Source of the DNA: Limnomonas spitsbergensis
Taxonomy: Eukaryota; Chlorophyta; Chlorophyceae; Chlamydomonadales
Direction: 5' to 3'
DNA: 64,000 bases
Assembly (NCBI GenBank): GCA_037349105.1
Contig: JAYJMM010000123.1
Coordinates: forward strand, 7,936,001-8,000,000
Part shown: piece after piece, positions 9,960 through 22,300 of the stretch
Position numbering within the stretch: the first letter of the stretch is position 1
Layout of the letters: each line of letters opens with the position of its first letter
Translations under genes and position numbers: made by a program
Notes under the pieces: generated by a model
Seen by the model: only the letters and a program-made list of their open reading frames with translations
What the model was told of the DNA's origin: nothing
The model's database searches: none

Positions 9960-11569
9960 ATGATTACAGCTATGACTCGGCCCATGGCCTGCTGGACCCA
10001 GGTGCACCACAGCCACCGAACTTGCCTGTCCAGACCAAAACTGTTAGTCGAGGCAAGTCGCGGGGTAATTAATGCAAAAGTCTTCAGCATTATTTCTGAC
10101 CAGGGTTCTCTGCTGGGTGGCTTTTAGTGTTCGGCAAGCAGCGGCAGTGGCTCGGCCAGTAGCAGCGGCCAGAACAGTAGCAACTCTGGAAAGCGACTAT
10201 CAAAGGGCGGGAAAGGGGGGAAGGCCAGGTGAGCAACTGCAGAGTTCATGCTGTGAGAGGTAGGAACTCAAGTGGTACAAAGTTGGGGGTAGAGTTTTTG
10301 TAGCTGCAGTGCAGAGCAAGTTGTCCTTACCCATGTAACACTATATTTGAATCGGCATGGAAAGGGCCTCGGGTGGTTCATGCAGCCTCTACTTGCATGC
10401 CGCCTCGTTCGGTCTAGTGAGGCACATCCATGGTGTAATGCCGCATGGGGTGGGACGATAGATACTAGGCGAGTGTTGCTGAACCAGCTTGCAGTGCTTG
10501 TCTGTGTTTATGTCAAGTGCACCCTGTTTTGAGACCTGGGCCTAGCTTCACGGCCAATGGTCTGTCGGGGGAAGCTCCAGCATAGATTCTTGTTACCCCA
10601 CCAGGCTCCCACGGCCTTCATCTCTCCTTCATCTCCCCGTCACTAGTGTTTCTTTTTTCGGCTACTAATCCACCTACAGCAGCTCGCGTGGCCACTGAAG
10701 TCCCGATTGGGACCAAACCTGGACCGGCCTATGCCTGGTGGCATACGCAGAATGGCTGGCCACAAATGGGGCAGCCGGCCAGAGGCTGGAGTGTAGCTGA
10801 CATGTAGCTGAGACCCCCCAAAAGGAGCACTGCCTGTCACCCGTCTAATGCAGGGCACCTGGCCTCTTTGAAATAAGTGTGGCAACGCCGCCGCCTCGGT
10901 CCCTGGGGATTTACTCGCTGCCGCCGCTCACTCACAACGGCGAGATGATAGAGGTGGAGGGGTCAGGCTACGTGGTCACGTGTGTCTCCGTCCAGTTCAA
11001 GCTGAAGCAGGGCAAATACGTGAGAGAACATAACAAGTATGTGGGGGTGGGAGTGGGGGGGTGGGGGGGTCTGGAGTGTTGATAAGAAGCCTCGAGGGGT
11101 GGGCTGATCTGTGCTTTGCAGTCTTTGCGATGCTAGTGATTGACTTTGGCTGGCTTGCACTGATATGTTTCTCGTGGTTTGTGTCACATGCTACTGCAAG
11201 CTGTGCTTCACACCTGGTGCAATGGAATGAGACTGTGTAAGATGTTGATGCTTTGAATGCCGCAAGAGCTCCTGCTTGCCTCTAAATATTCTGGGCATGA
11301 ATCTCCGTGTGCCACTTAGTTTGGCATCTGCCATTGTCTCATGACAACTTGTCTCACCTGATGTAAGAGTGTCACCTGATGTACAAAATACCACGTGATG
11401 TACAGTGTGTCGCATGATGCACAGCTTGACACTTGACGCGCAATGTATCTATCTTTGTGTCCTCAGGCTTGAAGTCCAGCCCACTGGTCGATGGATTTTG
11501 AACCAGCAGCTGGAGTCGCTTCTAAAAGCAAACTACATGGGCCCTCCACCAGGCTCTGAACAGGATTGA
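9960..11569 (+). CDS. Small conserved, probably plastid-targeted protein (unknown function)
   Basis: Four exons in matching phase: 9960-10064, 10128-10228, 10878-11036 and 11467-11569, encoding about 155 residues. The N-terminus (MITAMTRPMACWTQVHHSHR...) is rich in Thr, Arg, His and hydroxylated residues and poor in acids, like an algal chloroplast transit peptide. A Ser/Gly/Lys-rich linker (SGSGSASSSGQNSSNSGK) follows. The last two exons hold a compact domain: PPPRSLGIYSLPPLTHNG, VEGSGYVVTCVSVQFKLKQG, then LEVQPTGRWILNQQLESLL, ending GPPPGSEQD. The pattern recalls small plant and algal plastid proteins of unknown function, but I cannot name the family. The junction AA/G restoring an AAG codon between exons 3 and 4 avoids an immediate TGA, which fixes the splice site. 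No neighbour suggests a role. Confidence 0.65.
10690..10815. repeat. Dispersed GTAGCTGA-type repeat, copy 1
   Basis: It contains GGGACCAAACCTGGACCGGC, ATGGCTGGCCACAAATGGGG, CAGCCGGCCAGAGGCTGG and the end GTGTAGCTGACATGTAGCTG. Related copies occur near 19700, 22720 (inverted), 26970, 30075, 35870 (inverted) and 57180. All share a (A)CCAAACCTTG block, GGCTGGCCGGNGGC-like blocks and repeated GTAGCTGA. Probably a non-autonomous interspersed element. Confidence 0.45.
11352..11445. repeat. Imperfect 20-bp intronic repeat
   Basis: About five units around TCACCTGATGTACA, upstream of the acceptor at 11466, in the last intron of the small plastid-protein gene. Confidence 0.5.
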
Positions 11570-14302
11570 CCGTCTGCTGTTTTCTACAATGTGGGCGCTG
11601 CCAAGAGGGAGGCACTCCCTAGGTACAAACCAGCCATGCTGGTTATTGAACCAACATCGTGACGCTGGGACTGGAGTGATAAGCCATGGCTAGAGTGTTT
11701 GTGAGAGATTGGTGAGACCTGAGAAAGAGCAGAACTCAGTCTGGATTTGCGGGGTTTTTTCAAGGTCGTTTCTGGAACTTCTAGCTGTGGTGAGGCATCG
11801 ATATTTTCAACTATTCCATGGCTCAACTGCCTTGATGGCTTGGGTTCCTTTTTGGACCGAAAGGGGCATGAGAGTTGATGAGACCAGAGGCAATCTTGTC
11901 GTGGGATTAACTGTGATAGCTTCTGTGCGTGTGAGTGTACAGTACTGATGTTATAATATGTTTGTTTAGGTCATTGTGACAGCCAATTTTGAGCCTTTTA
12001 GGGTGATTTCCAATGATTGTTACTTCCAGCAGAGCTGCACCGTTGATGCATTGCACAGGTCCTAGCAGTGTAGTCAGGGCACTGAAGATATTCAGTCCGT
12101 GGAACAGCTACAGAAAAAGTAGTGGGCTAGTTCGCTCCCTGGGCTAGCTGTCACGAGGGACCTGCAGCGACCCTGCAGTATCACTACCAGTCAAGCATTT
12201 AGCAGTGCCACCAGTAGCCCGGACATGTCATGCATAATTGCTGACATCAGATAACCAGAGGCTTGCTTCTGAAACAGCTGGGATGGCTTGACTTCGCCAC
12301 CATCTATGAGTGCCCACCTGCCCCACTGTTGACATGAGACTCCATGCATGATTGCATGAGGGTGGAGGATGACCCAGAGTGACATGATGGGTCTCTCACA
12401 GTGCTCAGGGATCCATCTCCTGGATAGCTGGTGACCCTTTAGTCCACATCAACATATAAAATGAGCTTGCAAACAGCGACATGGTGCATGGCATGGTGCA
12501 CTGGTACCGCACCAGGGTTATTCCTTAGATGTGAGGTAGTTATGCATTCGCCGGTACGAGTACCACCACCGCAGAATCATTCCGCCTCGGCCTCTGTAGT
12601 AGCATCTGCAAGCTATTACTAGTATTCGATCGACTAAGGTCGCAGTGGACAGGTAGTATTAACAGACTAGCAGTCCGGCACGTCGATGCTACATGCTCGT
12701 CTATGGAGACATATCAGGGTCTGAAAGTCAAATGCGGATGAATGTCTTAACATTCTTAATGACTCCCCCTGACCGCATTCGTGGTGTCACCGCCCGCCCG
12801 CAAATCCCAAATGCGAACTTACATGCTTCGCATGCGTCGAGCATGTTCACATTTTTCGTGATGTACAATGACCCAGCTACGGGCGCGGTGGGCGTCTCCC
12901 TCAATATGGAGAGCTTTTTGCAGCATTATTCTATCACGAACAGGATTTTCTTGCTGAGGACCACTTGTTAATAGCTGGTACTTCGAATTCGAGCCTACCG
13001 GGATCGTACTAGCTCTGTATACCCCTACACAAGAGCCTGTGCTTGCACTCCCTAAGCCCAGCGAAGGAATTCACTGCCGCTAGCCGCAGTAGCTTACATC
13101 AGGTACCACAAGATATCCTCGTGACGCCTACACACGATCATACCCAACAAGGTAGGGCTGTCAGACTCTCACAAGAAGTGCATGGCAAGCATGCGCTGGA
13201 TGCATGTCCGTACAAACACGTATCGCAAAAGTCGTGGTAGCGAGTGTGGCATTGATAGCACGACAGGTACACGCATACGCCAATTTGTGTCGATGTTCTT
13301 ATCATGGGCCTCGGGGCGATGTCAGGGCCTCGAAATGCTTGATTGGCGGGCGCTTCGCGACAGAGGGTGTGAAGAAGTGGGTGACTCGCTCGTTGATGTA
13401 GAGAGCATGCCACATGAAGAGACACGAGTGTGCTGTGGACGCATTTTTGAGAGCCGGTGTATCTGCCCGGAATGTCTTGACAGTCGGCGCCATGTCCCCA
13501 TCAGGCGGGCCGTGAGGGGACATCTAGCACCTGAATCCAGGAAGCTGTGACCACCCGAGCATGATGAAGATGAATGCATCACAAGCATGAGCTATCGTCC
13601 ACTTGTCGTACGTCATGTGCCGCATCCAACATCCTTCCTTAAGCCTTGCGCTGTGCTCCTCACCCGAACAGGCCGCTGCTCCATTGCCACCTTCGATCGA
13701 CCTGTTCGCCATCGCCATGCATCAATCATCTGTGTCCTCAACAGGTACGGAGAGAGGCAAATGAAGAGAATGTTCAATCCTGCAGCATTTCAGTCTCATG
13801 AGCTGCCCTGCTCACACTTGGCTCGTGCATTTGCTGTCCCGCAATGGTGTCAAGCGTCAGACGAAGCTTAGCCGATGTCTGAGGTTAACATGTCACTGCT
13901 TTCGCAGAGTCCAGGACGTCAGTTCCTTCGGATGCCTCATCCACGGAGGCCCTGATGCTGCTCCAGCTCGATTCCAGCAGCTCGCCTCTCGCTGGTGAGC
14001 AGCTGCAGGGAAAGCAGACAGGAGATGGAACCCACAGGACCTTGCTTCGCAGGGCCTCACCAGAGGTTTGGGGATAGGTCCGTTGAATTTTAAAACAATG
14101 TGTACCATCAGTAAGATCTCAGAAGCCTCTAATAACCTACTGTGCGAGGTGGGCATGTGCCCTGCTGCGTCACACAGCTAAAACCAGGCCGCCATGCAGG
14201 AAATGTCTGTGGTGCTGGTGGCCGAACACGGCTTACATGGATGTGTCCACACCAAAGCACGTCCAGGGAGCCATCAGAAGCTCCTAGGCTCACTGTCAGA
14301 GT
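11570..14302. other. No gene recognised
   Basis: 2.7 kb without a convincing gene. About 12,500-13,300 looks different in composition from its surroundings (more balanced, rich in TACG/CGTA words) and holds one 92-codon frame (12693-12971), but no splice context or family match was seen. An upstream noncoding exon of the kinase gene could lie near 14,200-14,300. Confidence 0.45.
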
Positions 14303-17300
14303 ATGTCTAATCCGCAGATCCCGCCCTGCTTTATTGCAGGTCCCCCCAGGCCATCCCCAGCGAAACCCGAGCCCACCAAGGCAGCGGCGGCTGCTGAGCC
14401 CTCAGCAGACTGCTCCCCGTACGCCACCTCATCGTGCATCTCCCGAAAGATTGGCGACCTGCTGTCGCCCCTTCTGCGCAGCGGCTCCTCTACCAAGAGG
14501 CCGCCATCAACCCCCACCACCCCGCGATCCGTGACTCCCATCTCCGCCGCCTCCGTCTGCGTAGCAAATCTCGCAGCCCGCGCCGCCCAGGCCCCCTACC
14601 CCGTATTCCCCATTGCGTCCCTGCTCCCGGCTGCTTCACCCATGACTGTGTACAGCGCACTAGGGAAGCTGCTGTCTGCAGCCCGCGAGTGCTCGCTGCC
14701 TCTTTCGCGCACAGAGCCCGAGCCCGGCTCGCCCAACTACCCCACTGAGATGCTGGCGCTGGCTACGGCCATGCCGCCACGCATGCAGCGAAGCTCCTGG
14801 TGCCTCAATGACTATGTGGTCACCGAACAGTTGTATAAGGGTGAGAGACTGAGAGGTGCCGGGCATTGTGGGATGTTCACTGGGGGGTCAGAGACTCAGG
14901 GCTCTCTTCAAGGTGCCCATTGGACTACGTACGTTGGCACCTGAGCAAAACGTCTCTCTCACCCTATGACCCTTTTAGATTTGAGTAGAGTGGGAATCGG
15001 GCAGAATACCTGCTATGCTGCTACCCTCCCTGCTAGGCTGCTACCCTCCCAGCTAGGCTGCTACCCTCCCTGCTAGGCTGCTACCCTCCCTGCTAGGCTG
15101 CTACCCTCCCTGCCGTTGCCGCCTTTGCACCGAGCCCACCCGCTGCTGCTGTCCCCCACCTCCACCCTGAACTCCCTCCCCGCTGCTGTGCCCCCTGCAG
15201 GCTATGCCTCCACTGTGTTCAAAGCTGTCTGCAAGTCCTCTTCCGCTGTGGTTGTGCTCAAGGTGTACACTCTGGGATCGGTGTGTGACCTGTACAAGTA
15301 CCAGATCTACCGCGAGGTCCACTTGCACAGCAGCGTGCAGCACGAGAACATCATCACGATGCACGCTGCGTTCCAGGAGGGCGACAAGGTGGTCATGGTG
15401 CAGGTGAGTGGGGACTTGAACTCATCCCGGCAAGTGTCTATCTCACAATCAATCCCAATCTATAACTCGTCTCTCGCCCGCCGCGACGTTCGCGAGTGTT
15501 ATTCAATAGGCTAGTATTGTTTGTTGCTGTTTGGGCGGGGGCTGTATCCTTTCCCCAGAGTTGCACCCACCCCCTACTTGTGACCAGCCTCTCTCACCAC
15601 CTCTCACTGCCACACCTCTTGTGACCTTATGTACCGCCTCTCTTCATGCCGCACACCTTCCTCCCATCATGATCCAACTCTCTCACTGCCCCTTTCTCAC
15701 CCTCTCACCCTCCGCCGCCTGCCTCTCCCCCTTTTAGGAGTATGCTGATGGAGCAGACCTGTTCACTGTATTGCACAAGTATGGTGGCCGCCTGACCGAG
15801 CGCCTGGCCATTCAGCTGGTGCTGGACCCATTCCTCCGAGTGCTTCACTATCTGCACTCCAAGGGGATCATCCACAGGGACATCAAGGTAGGGCATGAGG
15901 AGAGGAGGGGGGGTCGGAGGAGGGATCCATTCAATCATCAACAGGGACATCAAGCCTAGGGCATCAGGGGGGAAGAGGGGGGGGGGGCAGTGCACTGGAA
16001 TGAGCTGCCAGAAAATCTGCCATGCGAGCTGCAAGTTTTGGCTGTAGAGGCAAACCCAGACCCTTGAGTTGCTCGTCAGCCTGGATGCCATGTGCAGACT
16101 ACCTTGAATATAAACGTTTCCTTGAGTTCTCTGTCCTTAACTCTGCCCCTGTCCCCCCTCCTCTGCAGCCTGAGAACATCTTGTTCACCAAGGGCATGGT
16201 GCTCAAGCTGGGCGACTTTGGCCTGGCCATCGACAAGAGGAATGAGTGTCCTGTCACCCGGGCTGGCACGCTAGACTACATGGTGAGAAACACAGGGAAA
16301 TGGAAGGGGGGGAGGAGGGAGGGAAAGAAAGAGGGAAGGGAGGGGAAGGGATATGGAAGTGGGGGGAGAAGGGAGGGACAAGGGTGGAGAAGGGATGGAG
16401 AAGGGAGGTGGAAGGGTGGGGATGGAAAAGGGAGGGTAAGGGAGAGGGCGGGGGGAGGGCAGACCAAGGCTTCATCCCTCCTAGAGATGCAGCAGCTCGT
16501 ATTCTGGCCGTGCTGTGTTTTTTGTCTGTTGCCCTACTGCCCTATTAAGCCTCCGTATCCTGTTTGTTCTGCACTGCAGGCGCCTGAGGTGCTGCGCTGC
16601 CCATTCAAGTCTAAGCCCGATGAGAACAAGCTGGACAACAAGCTGATGTACAGGTGAGAAGCAGAGCCAAGCGACGATTAAACTGAAGCCATGCGGCGAG
16701 GTAGTCCAGGAGAACAATTTCCGGGTTTTAAAAGGTTACAATACATTCAAGACATGCGCTGACAAATACGCATGGGGAGTTTGTATGCTGACGGCAATGT
16801 TTTGTGTGCTGCAATTAATATGCTGTCCTGCTATCCCCTTTGAGGATCCCCCCTCGACAGTGTCCGCAACAGAATCTCCCCCCCTTCCCCACGCTCATTT
16901 TGTGCAGTGACACGGTTGACTCCTGGGCCGTTGGCGTCCTCACGTACGAGCTCATTGTCGGGTACCCGCCCTTTTACGATAAGTCGCGGACGGGAACCGA
17001 GGACCTGATCAAGAGCAGGACCCCCAAATATCCCCCCAGCATGTCTGACGACGCCAAGGACTTCATTTCCCGCTCGTTGAGGAAGGACGCCGCGGACCGC
17101 CCCAGCGTCTACAGCATGTGGCAGCACACATGGATCTCGACTGCCTCCACGCGCCGCAGCGTGCGCCTTCCCGCTGGCGAAAAAACGCAAAAGCAGCAGC
17201 TCAAGCTGCCGCAACAGGCCGCGACTAGCAGGCTCTCGGCGGCGCTGCCCGTCCAGATGGCCCTTCTTCAGGGCGCACGCATCGCCGCCCCGCTCAGCCT

Positions 17301-17949
17301 GCTCCGCCCCAAGGGTGACACGCAGGCTCAGGTGACCGACGCGAGTGGGGTCGCTGCTGGCGCCGCGCGTCCCGTCAAGGCCCCGGCGGCCCCCATCAGC
17401 AAGCCGTGTCTGATTCCTCAACGCCTGCAATTGCTCATGGCAGAGATCAACGACAGCAGCGGCGGTGGCAGCAACAACAGCGGGACTCCCTCAGCTGCCT
17501 CGCCTGCCACCCCGCCTGCTGGCTTCAAGCTTCCGATTTCTCAGCGGATGTTCCATGGCGGCCCGCCATCGCCGGCGCTGCCGCGCTCCGCAGCTGTTTC
17601 TGGTCCTCCCACGAGGTCCATGCTACAGCAGATGCACCAGCAGCTCAACCAGAAAATGCAGGCGCACAAGACATTCAAGGAGCAGCAGCAGCTGCAGAAA
17701 CAGCGGACTGCGGCAACCAAGCCGCAGGGACCCCCCTCCAAGGTAGATGTCAGCAAAGGGGTGGGCGGGGGCGACGACGGGCTCGCCTCCCCTACCAGGC
17801 TCCTGGCAGCGGCGTTGGCAAGCGGCGAGTTGCGCGCGCATGGCTCTGTCATTTGCAACGTTGGCGAGTGGCAAGCAGCAGCGGCGGCTGCGAGCAAGCC
17901 AGTTCCCAGCCCACGGGCGCAGATGCAGGATCAAATGCAACAGGCCTAG
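14303..17949 (+). CDS. CALK: Aurora-like protein kinase of the CALK type
   Basis: Ser/Thr kinase of the Aurora-like branch. Six exons: 14303-14840, 15201-15403, 15738-15887, 16169-16282, 16580-16653, 16908-17949 (TAG). All phases agree, giving 706 residues. The first 175 residues are Ser/Pro/Ala-rich. The kinase domain (about 172-436) shows the nucleotide loop LYKGYASTVFKA, VVLKVY (Lys200), HRDIKPEN (Asp295), DFG (313-315), RAGTLDYMAPE and DRPSVYSMWQHTWI. The 270-residue tail is low-complexity, with QQ-rich and Pro/Ser segments. Length and the YK-G-YASTV / AGT-DYMAPE pattern match Chlamydomonas CALK, known from the literature to act in flagellar disassembly and length sensing; the same role here is an inference. 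Translation could also begin in an upstream exon joined at the TTTATTGCAG acceptor (14339), so the N-terminus is uncertain. Confidence 0.85.
15017..15116 (+). repeat. 21-bp intronic repeat GCTGCTACCCTCCCTGCTAG
   Basis: Five units in kinase intron 1, upstream of the acceptor CCCCCTGCAG-GCTATGCC (15200). The unit CCCTGCTAG-GCTGCTACC resembles that acceptor and could be a diverged copy of it. Confidence 0.8.
15873..15976 (+). repeat. Two-copy duplication over a kinase exon end and donor
   Basis: CACAGGGACATCAAG-GTAGGGC at 15873-15894 is the end of the HRDIK exon with its donor. A second copy at 15944-15966 reads ACAGGGACATCAAGCCTAGG and has lost the GT. Both are followed by purine-rich sequence. 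Confidence 0.7.
16296..16462. repeat. Purine-rich intronic tract
   Basis: GGGAGG, GGAAGG and GGGATGG words in the kinase intron between the AGTLDYM and APEVL exons. Long frames here (for example minus-strand Pro/Ser-rich ones) are compositional. Confidence 0.75.
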
Positions 17950-19300
17950 CTGCCTAACATCCAATGTATCATATGAGGTTAAGCGCGCTCCCTTTTCGTG
18001 ACCTGATATTGCGCTCTGCCCTCTGGTGACCTGATTTGGTGCTCCGTGGTGCCCTATCCGGCAATGGCACTATTATTTTCCTCTCGTTGATTGACACCTT
18101 GGCAACTGCGTAGGGGAGCCATCTCTTAATATTTATTTACCGCACGTGTATTCTCCTCCATTATATTGATTTATGTTCAAGGCTTTATATACCATCAGGA
18201 CATCATGTCTGCTCTATTCCTCGGTATTCCTTCAAGTCTGTGATTTAGGAGACGCCCATCGTCGCAAGACTGTCCCTCAGGTTGTTCTTTTGAATTTTGG
18301 TTTATATACGGTATGCCTGCCTTCAACCTCAACCCTTGCCTGGACACCTGCCCTGGATTGCACACGCCTCAAGGCACTAGATTTTATATTTTCCAGGCAC
18401 GCTCCCTGTCCGCCTTGGTTTTAACACTTGGCTGCTTTTTCATGGTGGTGAATTCCCTCAACCAATAAAACTATGATTCCTTCCATCGTGCTCTCATGCA
18501 CCCATTAAGTACACCGTCGATTTCGGGAACCAGACAATGTCCGAGGTGTTCCTGCTTGAAGCAGATACATGGTTCTGGGAACCCTCGTGTACCTCCGGTG
18601 ATCTTAGCCAGTTTTAGCCACGGAAAACATTCGTTACCGGTATATTCTTGAAGGAGCATAATACATCTGGCTCTGTAACATGCGGCCTGAATTGTCCATT
18701 GCTTGGCAAGGTCCTGGATCTCACACCAAGCCGATACCAGCAAAACTGTAGAGCCCTCAACCATACCTTCACATAGGGAGTACAACATTTAGAGCCTCAC
18801 TCATCAGTGCGAGCTAGGATGAGAGCAACAAATGCCTTCTTAATTCAGAATTCAAAATCCAGCGACATAGGGACGGTTCAAATTGAAATGTTTAGAGGAT
18901 TTTCGACCAACAGAATTTTTATATTTTCTTCAGGAGGCCGCCACGTTGGCTAGGAAATTAGAGACTGGCCACGCAGTCACCTGCCGTGCTTGCCACTCGT
19001 TGTCCTCGTCTGCAAAATATGTGCCTTGACAGGCGTGCTGAACCATGGATTAAATCGTCGCTGCTGCAGCCCCCCCTGATGCTCCAGCAACCATCGACAA
19101 GAACCTTACTTACGACCTTCATAGCAGGGGGTGCATTTCGCGAATGAAGGCTTTGTGAGTCCATCCCCCCACTCCAGACTTTCTCAAACCAGGTTAAAAT
19201 GCCCATAGGGTGTGTTGCATGCTTCATACAATCCGGGACGACCTGCCCAACGCACAGGTTCCTGCAGTCTCTCCCCATCTCCCTGCTCCTACAGGCACTG
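17950..19300. other. Intergenic, no gene recognised
   Basis: Between the tail-to-tail (convergent) kinase and lumen-protein genes. It holds the kinase 3' untranslated region. An AATAAAA at about 18463 could be a polyadenylation signal. No coding exon was recognised. Confidence 0.5.
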
Positions 19301-19365
19301 TGAATGACGTTACACCTCTGGGCCCTGCTTAAGAAGGCTCGGCCGCGTGGGCGCCTAACTAAAGG
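19301..19365 (-). mobile_element. 65-bp LINE 3' tail with 15-bp target-site duplication
   Basis: The insert runs from TGAATGACGTTACACC through GGCTCGGCCGCGTGGGCGCC. It is flanked by perfect 15-bp direct repeats, CTCCTACAGGCACTG, at 19286-19300 and 19366-19380. That is the signature of target-primed reverse transcription by a LINE, with extreme 5' truncation. The insertion lies at the very 3' end of the minus-strand lumen-protein gene; the duplicated target includes its stop codon (TAG at 19371-19369). Confidence 0.8.
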
Positions 19366-19368
19366 CTC

Positions 19369-22300
19369 CTACAGGCACTGGATAGCATCCTTGGGCGTGG
19401 CTACGCAAGCCATGGCCCCATGGGGAGCATCCGAGGGCACCGGGTCCCTCTTTAGCCTCAGGTCCAGATCCAATACAGCGACAGCTCGTCCTCGGGCCTC
19501 CCTGGACAAGCTGCTGTCAGGATCTGCATAGAGGACCACGCGCTGTCGGAGCGCCACACGCCCTTTCCCTTGCAGCGTGTAAACGTTGAGGAGCTGCGCA
19601 GAGGGGGAAACAGAGGGGGACGCCGGAGTGGGGAGGAGGCAGGAGGTAGAATTGTGGCGGCGACGAGGCCACCTTCGGCCGGCTGCCTGTCGGCCGCGAA
19701 AAGCCGCATGGGGACCATACTTGGGACCGGCTTGCAGCCGGCAGACCAGGCAGCATGGCAGGACATGAATCAGGCCTCCGGCCAGCAGACACCGGTAGGT
19801 AGCTGAGCTGTAGCTGAACATTTGAGTAACGATGTTAAGTGAATTGTCAGCAGAGCAGAGTGGAGATTGTCCACTTTTCCGCTCTGTCCTCATTCAGCAG
19901 GGTTGCCAGGCACATGTTGGCACAGCGTGCAACTCAACAAAGATAGCAAGCCACTGAAGGTGCTCACCTTATGGCCTGCTGCCTGTGGTGATAGGACCGG
20001 CCCTGCTTTGGATCCTGATGCGCACTCTCCCAAGCAGCTATTATGAAGCTGGTGCTGCGGGCTGGCATTATTTCGGCCCAATTTTCATTATAGCAGGTGC
20101 TCATCATTGCACTTAACGAATTAGACGCGGCTGTGGCCATAACCACGTCTAGTTCAAAACATCAGAATATCCTTGCAAATCCTAGCAGTACTTTCCGAAC
20201 CAGGCGTGGCTGTGGCTATAGCCATGTCGGTTTCCAAATGCATGACTATCCTTTCAAATCCTCACACAGCCTTACCTCAAACTCCTTAGCAACCGTTGAT
20301 CCCGCCCCGGGAATAGCCAGGCGTATCAGCTCTGATGTGGTGAAGGCCTCTCCAAGCTCTCCAGAGGAGTCTTCAGTTTTCCTGACCACACATTGCACAA
20401 GATTGCAAAATCTCATGGTTCTCTCATGCCAAGGACCAAGACACAGGCGAGGTTGGAGGCCCTCATGGAAAGGTACACCACTTGAATCAGTTTCCATGAA
20501 ACATAATTATTTCCCTAGGATTTCCGTTTTAAGCATGGCTTCTTCACACACAATCTTGGGTGGGGCTCTTTCATGGGGGCAAAATGATATTTCGGCGTTT
20601 GCATGCATCAATGCAGCAGCCAGGAGTGCAAGAGGACCAAAACCTGCTGTGCTCTCAAAATCAGAGCCTCGACCTGCAAAGGAATACCAGAGATTGTATT
20701 TTCCAAATCCTAAAACAAACTGCTTCCCTGGCGTGGCGCACGCCTATCCACACCTTGCATTAGTTAGCCCATTATGTGCGTTATGCCTGAACATGCGCAG
20801 CTGTCCTGATCTGTGAACATAACACGAGAATCCACACAAAGGAGGGCTCGCCGGGTAACAGGTGCTATAAAATCTTTTACACTGCGTCTTCAGCAATTGT
20901 CATACTTGGCACAATTTCTCACATTGATCGGAGTTGAAATGGTCAATTTATCGTACTGATCCGAATGTAATCGTCGTGCCACTTTTCGACTTTCCGGCTC
21001 TGCTAAAGCTAACTAAAGCACCCAACAGGGATTGATCCATCTCCCCCTGGGGAACTCACAGGTTTGTCATGCTCATTTCCAGCGCACTCGGACGTAGCAG
21101 GCCCATAAAGGGAAGTGTGCCCTTGAGTGCAACGCTGGCCCTGTCCGGGCTCTCAAACGGGTCAAACTGCACAGACCCGGTGACCGCCGTGCCTGCCAGG
21201 GTGTCCAGCACCTGCCCCACGTTGTAGGCTCGGTCCTGGATGATAGCATCCTCAGGCAGAGACCCCAGAATCACCCGCATCTGCAACAGGAGAGAGACAC
21301 GGCATACAACGTTCCTTTGATAGTGCTTTCCAGCTACATAGCAACTTCATGCCCTGCTGCTTTACCCGCCATGTCGTATAGGCCAGTCAGGGTTTTGTCC
21401 CCATCCGCCCAGAGTGCGCGCTACAATTCAAACATGCCCCTGGCCCCCCACCCCCCCTCACCACCAGGCTGCGCGGAGTGTGCCCTACATTTTCAAACAG
21501 GACCCTGGCTCTCCCCCCCACCAAGCTGCGCGCTACAATTTAAACAGGACCCTGGAGCTGCCCAGCAGCCTTCCTAGGGCAGCCTGGTGACAATATGATA
21601 TCAAGTGCAATGCGAGCTATCTCTGAGCTCACAGAGAGCAAACCGCAGGACGGAGACACCTAGGGGCCATAGGCCCTGACCTGCACAGAACATACATACT
21701 GCCCGCCACCATTCATTCGGAGCAGAGGCCCAGGGTCAAGTTGCATGATCAGGCACAGCAGTGGAAACGCCCCGCTTTCCCGGTCCAGTCACAAGAACAC
21801 ATGATCAGGTAGATCATTGATCTTGTGGCATATATCGCTGTATACCGTACTTCATCCTAACGTATATACGAATATACATTATATGGGTACTGCTAGTCAT
21901 ACAGATCAGTGGCACTGCCCCGCTTGCCTGGTTCTCGAAAGTGTCCGGGAGAGTTGAGAAGAAGCGCAGCGTGTAATTAACGTCCCCTGATGCCGCGAAC
22001 GCCACAGCCAGAGAGGGGTCCACAAAGCGTGATCCCAGCGGCATGCGGAAAGATGCCAATTGGCCTGTGACGCCCCACTGCCCAAACAGCCACCTGGGAA
22101 TCAGCAGAGGGTCTTCCATTGACACGACCTGCCCCCAAACTGCCTTTGGGGAGGTTTAAGTCTGATGTGAAAAAGAAAAAGCGGGCCACCTTGGGCAAAA
22201 CAAAAGGGTTTGTTTTTGGTAAGCAGAATAGTGTAATGATGTATTTCCAGTATGTGTTTCTTGTATTTTAAAATTCCTCCCCCTATTTTTCCAGTATTTT

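Noticed and set aside
9960..11569. Identification as the plastid transcription protein pTAC7
   Set aside because: Size is similar but the recalled pTAC7 motif pattern (RRRKLTKED, LLLSEENRFDF) is absent.
12693..12971. 92-codon ORF as a gene
   Set aside because: No recognised domain, no splice context, and the length is within chance expectation for this region.
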